The position numbers were made by a program, and so were the translations under genes. Below are positions 23,813 through 27,192 of a stretch of DNA of 27,192 bases, in pieces; positions within the stretch are counted from its first letter, which is position 1; each line of letters starts with the position of its first letter. The notes under the pieces were generated by a model. That model saw nothing but the letters and a program-made list of their open reading frames with translations, searched no databases and had not been told where the DNA came from. The stretch is from CAZIOI01 sp964540855 (lineage in GTDB: Bacteria > Patescibacteriota > UBA1384 > DTJR01), in contig CAZIOI010000007.1 of assembly GCA_964540855.1 (NCBI GenBank), positions 1-27,192 of the forward strand, given 5' to 3'.

Positions 23813-24879
23813 AATTTGGAAAAATTTGAAATAAAATCAGTTAAAATTGTCTCAAAATGCTCAAGTGATTTTTTACTGATCCACTCTCCGTCATTGTGCG
23901 GGTTTCCTCCGGTTGGTCTGAAAAGGACCGCGGGAATATTGTTTTCCATAAAGAATACGGCGTCACTCGTGCTGCAATCTCTCAAGAAAGACACATTTTT
24001 TCCGGAGATTTTTTTAATTGAATTAGTTAAAATATCAAGGTGTGGATTATTCTTTGAGACTAAAAATGGTTTATTTTGAGCAACGATTTTGATTTTCGCG
24101 CCAACCGGCAATATTTTCTTTATTTTTTCTATAATATCCTTTGGATTGTCACCATAAATATATCTGATATCAAAATAAAAATCTGCGTGCTTGGGAATTT
24201 GGTTTAAAGAAACACCAGATTCGATTTTTGTTAAGGCGATGCTTGTTTTCCAATCCTTATGATTTTTCGGACTAGAAAATTTTTCTTTTAACTTCTGACT
24301 AAAAATCAGGCCCATATCAATTGGATTTTTTGCATTCCATGGTTCGGATGCGTGAGCGCTTTCCCCCTTAAAATTAATGTGTATTTGCATGAACCCTTTT
24401 TGCTCGACGGAAATACCCGTTTCTTCTCCTCCATCTGGAATGATGGCAAATTTGGCTTTATATTTTGCTTTCTCGAGAAGATATTTTGTTGTCAAACCGT
24501 CGATCTCCTCGTCCGTTGTCACAAAAATTGCAACTCTAATTTTCGGATCAATTTTTGAGATAGTTTGAATCGATGCGAGCATCACCGCCTTCATGTCAAA
24601 TACTCCTCGACCAAGAAGCTTATCACCATCTTCAAATAGGTTAAATTGCAACTTATCTGCCTCAACGACATCGGCGTGTGACGCGATAATCAGGTCGACA
24701 TTTTTTGATTTTGTATTGCCTAAAACCAGAGCCGTTCGGTTTTCAAATTTGTATTCTTTTATTATCAACGATTCAGAAAAATGTTTTTTTATCAAATCTA
24801 AAATTTCCAGTTTTTCTTCTGGATTATCACTAGTTGACTGAATTGATATTAATTTTTTTAGAAGATTGTAGTTTTTCAT
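23809..24879 (-). CDS. M20 family metallopeptidase / deacylase
   Basis: 356 residues from the ATG at 24879 (MKNYNLLKKLISIQS). The frame stays open 77 codons further upstream, but that extension runs through the GNAT gene and is Ser/Thr/Pro-rich noise. M20 motifs: H68 and D70 (IASHADVV), D95 (GRGVFDMK), E124/E125 (VTTDEEI), IPDGGEETG near 150, the dimerisation domain (HINFKGESAHAS), and the final His in NPHNDGEW. This fits ArgE/DapE/CPG2-type enzymes that cleave N-acyl amino acids or dipeptides with two zinc ions. Coupled to the epimerase by ATGA. It lies 61 bases after the GC-rich GNAT with no clear terminator between. Confidence 0.9.
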   Translation of the reverse strand: MKNYNLLKKLISIQSTSDNPEEKLEILDLIKKHFSESLIIKEYKFENRTALVLGNTKSKNVDLIIASHADVVEADKLQFNLFEDGDKLLGRGVFDMKAVMLASIQTISKIDPKIRVAIFVTTDEEIDGLTTKYLLEKAKYKAKFAIIPDGGEETGISVEQKGFMQIHINFKGESAHASEPWNAKNPIDMGLIFSQKLKEKFSSPKNHKDWKTSIALTKIESGVSLNQIPKHADFYFDIRYIYGDNPKDIIEKIKKILPVGAKIKIVAQNKPFLVSKNNPHLDILTNSIKKISGKNVSFLRDCSTSDAVFFMENNIPAVLFRPTGGNPHNDGEWISKKSLEHFETILTDFISNFSKL

Positions 24880-24940
24880 ATAAGTTTTTTGAGGTGTAGC
24901 GGGGCGCGGAGGCGCTCCACTGGGAACGTCGAGACCAACA

Positions 24941-25603
24941 TTAACTGAAGGGGGAGAACGTGATCCCGTCGCGCGAGATAGTTGTGCCGACATATCCGGC
25001 GTGCAGTAGATCGGCGACACTACGGTGAGCGTCGGTGTCGATCTCGTCGCCGAACTTGACTGGCACGATCTTGGCGTCCTCGTCGTTTGCTTGTGGAGGA
25101 GGGACGACAAGCGACCTCCTCAACAAGAGGCGGTAGCAGTTGGTTGAATCCCCGTAGAAGGGGATGTAGTCGACGATCTGGTGTCCGATAGCCAAGAAGG
25201 CCTTGATTGACGGGTAGTTCTCGACACGGATCGTCGTGTACATCTGATCGTGGCCGTTTTGCCGGGCAAACTCCTCTTGTTCTTTGAGGAGTTCTCTCCC
25301 GAAACCTCTGCCTTGGTATTCGGGGTGAACCCCTATGCCGTAGCAGAAGGCGCTGTTGCGCTGGAGGGTCCACTTGAGTTGGTCTATCTGCCGGGTCACG
25401 ACTTGTGACTCGGCGACGATCTGACCATGAAGTGAGAACATGGCAACAAATCCGCCGCCGCACATGATCATTTCCAGCTCATTCATGGTGATGCCGTGGT
25501 GGCTGCCGAAGGCGAGGTCGTCGACAGCTTTGACGGCTTCGAGGTGACCCTCGCAATTGGCGATTGTAAGCTCATATATGTCCTTTCCGGCAGTAATCAG
25601 CAT
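24941..25603 (-). CDS. GNAT family N-acetyltransferase
   Basis: 220 residues from the ATG at 25603, chosen because GGAGGGAG lies about 8 bases upstream; an in-frame GTG at 25621 lies on that ribosome site. GNAT motif A is YGIGVHPEYQGRGFGRELL (QGRGFG at 97-102), followed by YTTIRVENYPSIKAFLAIGH, the motif B region. The C-terminal 60 or so residues are an extra tail rich in Asp and Val. The start overlaps the PLP-enzyme stop by 7 bases, so the two form a cassette, and both are markedly GC-rich relative to the M20 gene downstream. It may acetylate the amino-acid product of the partner enzyme; that is inference. Confidence 0.88.
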   Translation of the reverse strand: MLITAGKDIYELTIANCEGHLEAVKAVDDLAFGSHHGITMNELEMIMCGGGFVAMFSLHGQIVAESQVVTRQIDQLKWTLQRNSAFCYGIGVHPEYQGRGFGRELLKEQEEFARQNGHDQMYTTIRVENYPSIKAFLAIGHQIVDYIPFYGDSTNCYRLLLRRSLVVPPPQANDEDAKIVPVKFGDEIDTDAHRSVADLLHAGYVGTTISRDGITFSPFS

Positions 25604-26847
25604 ATGGTAAGCTCCCTCCACGAGCGGAAAGCTCGTTCGATCTGTTCGATCGGAGTATCCTTTTCGACTATCATAAGGTTATTACTGCCCACACTCGACG
25701 TGGGATGATCCCCTAGGAGGTGTCGGTGACCTTCTTGAGCCTTCCCAATCAAGGTTTCGGCGATGTCGGGGACCAGCGAGCGGACGCCTGCCGTGTCTTT
25801 TATCGCCGAGCCAGTGAAGGAGATCAACAGAACATCGGAGGAGCTGAAGATTGGTTTGTGCGCAACTGCGGCAGCCAGCCCCATTATGCCGGTTGGCTCT
25901 GGGATTGCCCCATTCGCCACAAGATCTACATCGTTGACTATGAGTCGGTAAGCTTCGGCCAACGACTCGTTAGTCAGACCGCCCAGGGGAAATCCCCCGG
26001 AAAGCCTAAGCGAGTGCATGAGCTGTGGCATGGAGTAGCTGGCGATCGCAATCGAACCTTCGGCGGCGTCGATCTCGCTTTCATCAACCCCAAACTCAGT
26101 ATGCTCAGCGAGTAGTTCTCCTTGGCGAAACGCGGTTAAAGTCGGAAATGCTCCTTCCATCCCGACTGGGACGATCTTGGGCAGTTGGTTGCCAAGTTGC
26201 TGTAACCCACAGGTGATGCCTGCGAGATAACTTCCGTTCCCAACTCCTGCAATGATGTGGGTTGGCTGCGGGTTAAGATTTGCGATATCCTCTGCAACCG
26301 TATCGAGCCCGCGGAGAAGTTGCTCATTGTTGACGTTTGTGTTGTAGTGATCGTCAGAGACCGGCTCAGAGAAGAGGGCAAACACATCCTCGAAGATGGC
26401 GTCTTCAACGCCAACGACAAACGTCCCATGGAGATTGCGCAACATTGGTATCTTCGATGAGTTGGCGGGCGTAAAGACGATCGCACTATAACCGTTTCTA
26501 GCGGCATAGCTTGCCAGGGAAAAGGCGTGGTTGCCGGACGATACTGCAGTGAAAGTGGCGTAGCCTTTTGAGCTACCAAGGTAAACGCCACGCTCTGTCA
26601 GGTAGTCCTTCATGCTTCCAGTCAGGTTGGCACCTTCGTCCCTAACGTAGACCGTGTCTACGCCTAGGATTTCGGCGAGGTAACCCGATCTGTGGGTAGT
26701 AACTTCTCGCAAATCGCGGTCTTTCCTGTGCTTGATTGGTCCTGGCCACATAATCCCATAACGCAAGAGGTGGGGATGTTCGTCGCTTTTGTGGCTCTCA
26801 ACGAGAGCGGACGGTACAGACTGTCCGCAGATAAGACACGTAAACAT
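25597..26847 (-). CDS. Threonine-synthase-like PLP enzyme with N-terminal zinc finger
   Basis: 416 residues. Fold-type II PLP enzyme: lysine K80 in LTGSMKDY, AVSSGNHAFSLASYAARNG (phosphate and substrate loop), GVGNGSYLAGI glycine loop, GGLTNES and ISFTGSAIKD near the C-terminus. It best resembles threonine synthase and related beta-replacing lyases. The extreme N-terminus carries C4-x2-C7-x11-H19-x4-H24 (CLICGQ...SHKSDEH), a C2H2-like finger unusual for the family. No other threonine-pathway gene is near; the partner is a GNAT, so a specialised amino acid is likelier than housekeeping threonine. GC-rich, with its own promoter and leader hairpin, which indicates transfer. Confidence 0.85.
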   Translation of the reverse strand: MFTCLICGQSVPSALVESHKSDEHPHLLRYGIMWPGPIKHRKDRDLREVTTHRSGYLAEILGVDTVYVRDEGANLTGSMKDYLTERGVYLGSSKGYATFTAVSSGNHAFSLASYAARNGYSAIVFTPANSSKIPMLRNLHGTFVVGVEDAIFEDVFALFSEPVSDDHYNTNVNNEQLLRGLDTVAEDIANLNPQPTHIIAGVGNGSYLAGITCGLQQLGNQLPKIVPVGMEGAFPTLTAFRQGELLAEHTEFGVDESEIDAAEGSIAIASYSMPQLMHSLRLSGGFPLGGLTNESLAEAYRLIVNDVDLVANGAIPEPTGIMGLAAAVAHKPIFSSSDVLLISFTGSAIKDTAGVRSLVPDIAETLIGKAQEGHRHLLGDHPTSSVGSNNLMIVEKDTPIEQIERAFRSWRELTIC

Positions 26848-26907
26848 GCCAGATTCACCTTCTTTCGCTACGTGGTTTGTGATCTTGGTCTGTTAAGGTA
26901 CAAGCGA

Positions 26908-26928
26908 AAACGGCCGTTAAGGCCGTTT
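26908..26928 (-). promoter_or_regulatory. Attenuator-like hairpin in the PLP-gene leader
   Basis: AAACGGCC-ttaac-GGCCGTTT, followed on the minus strand by TTTTCGCTTG-type sequence (the stem's last T's included). A short frame in the leader (TTG start with AAGG 4 bases before; 13 codons) ends with its TAA in the hairpin loop. Leader of about 170 bases. Attenuation is a guess from layout. Confidence 0.4.
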
Positions 26929-27024
26929 GTTTGAATTCTTTCTTAAAAACACAAGCAAATGACCTTAATCTATAATGTCCTCCTACCACGTCTAATAAAT
27001 CTCGATTCTGTTTGCATTGATATA

Positions 27025-27052
27025 ATTTTACACAATTTATGATATGTGTCAA
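27025..27052 (-). promoter_or_regulatory. Promoter of the PLP/GNAT cassette
   Basis: On the minus strand TTGACA (27047-27052), 16 bases, TAAAAT (27025-27030); start expected near 27018. The region 26848-27118 otherwise holds no supported gene. Confidence 0.65.
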
Positions 27053-27118
27053 CTCGAATTGATGAGCGAGCTGGCGCTCGCCATGATTGCGCGCTAATTT
27101 CCCTGATCCACGTATCCT

Positions 27119-27143
27119 AGGCCCCTGACGGGGCCTGTTTTTT
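27119..27143 (+). terminator. Intrinsic terminator next to repeat copy 2
   Basis: AGGCCCC-tgac-GGGGCCT followed by GTTTTTT. A 7-bp GC stem plus U-run for plus-strand transcription. No plus-strand gene is visible just upstream, so the RNA it would end is unidentified. Confidence 0.7.
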
Positions 27144-27184
27144 ACAAAGAATAAACCACCAGCGTTAGCTGGTGTGTACGTTTT
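27142..27184. repeat. 43-bp hairpin repeat, copy 2
   Basis: Exact second copy of 22687-22729. Like copy 1 it follows a GC-rich hairpin, and on the minus strand it is again preceded by a TAA (27183-27185), possibly the stop of a gene outside the window. Confidence 0.85.
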
Positions 27185-27192
27185 ATGGCAAC

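Noticed and set aside
24880..25110. N-terminal extension of the M20 peptidase to 25110
   Set aside because: The 77 extra residues overlap the GNAT gene, are low-complexity, and precede the normal M20 start.
22687..27184. Integron attC cassette boundaries
   Set aside because: The repeat has one simple hairpin and lacks the paired core sites and GTT cleavage arrangement of attC; no integrase is present.
1..27192. UGA recoded as glycine (Gracilibacteria/Absconditabacteria code)
   Set aside because: TGA ends several genes exactly at ATGA junctions (680, 13318, 16770, 23809), and no gene needs in-frame TGA.

Overview
The window looks like a chromosome segment from a Patescibacteria (CPR) bacterium. 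The evidence is short, tightly packed genes with ATGA or TAATG junctions, a moderately AT-rich base composition, families common in that group (a PaaX-like regulator with a Cas2-like half, DUF5665, DUF4342, the CPVCTVG membrane protein), standalone aminoacyl-tRNA synthetases, and an archaeal/eukaryotic-type Elp3. TGA acts as a normal stop at several overlapping junctions, so the UGA-to-Gly code of Gracilibacteria does not apply. The exact lineage cannot be read from the sequence.

Layout. 1-3521 (minus): two small conserved hypotheticals, a single-domain response regulator and a 7TM sensor histidine kinase. 3573-5130 (minus): a GC-rich two-gene cassette, a LuxI-fold acyltransferase followed by an E1/ThiF-like adenylating enzyme. 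5287-11799: TyrRS, a PaaX-like repressor, a Trm9-like methyltransferase and Elp3 that start back to back, MetRS, and a YdjM-like membrane protein. 11811-12702: a small operon (DUF5665, DUF4342, 2-TM protein) and a candidate orphan sRNA. 12695-15640 (minus): tRNA-Arg, a structured leader carrying a duplicated tRNA 3' end, HisRS, a PHP phosphoesterase and a membrane-anchored protein broken by an in-frame TAG. 15768-17579 (plus): tRNA-Pro and an ABC transporter pair.

17792-18720 is the most unusual part. A consensus promoter drives about 0.9 kb that ends in a strong intrinsic terminator. It has a leader of about 330 nt with mutually exclusive helices, a 123-codon GC-rich ORF made almost entirely of consecutive hairpins, and a branched 3' structure. 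It could be a highly folded mRNA, a large structured RNA, or both.

19031-22446 (plus): an AI-2E family transporter and a second ABC exporter. 22687-27184: two copies of an exact 43-bp hairpin repeat bracket a minus-strand block holding a GC-rich cassette (threonine-synthase-like PLP enzyme with an N-terminal zinc finger, GNAT) followed by an M20 peptidase and a dipeptide-epimerase-like enzyme of host-like composition.

Themes: tRNA biology (TyrRS, MetRS, HisRS, two tRNAs, an Elp3/Trm9 wobble-uridine pair), and compact GC-rich cargo cassettes with their own promoters and hairpin-rich coding sequence in an AT-richer background, which suggests horizontal acquisition. All functions are inferred from motifs read by eye; no database search was possible.
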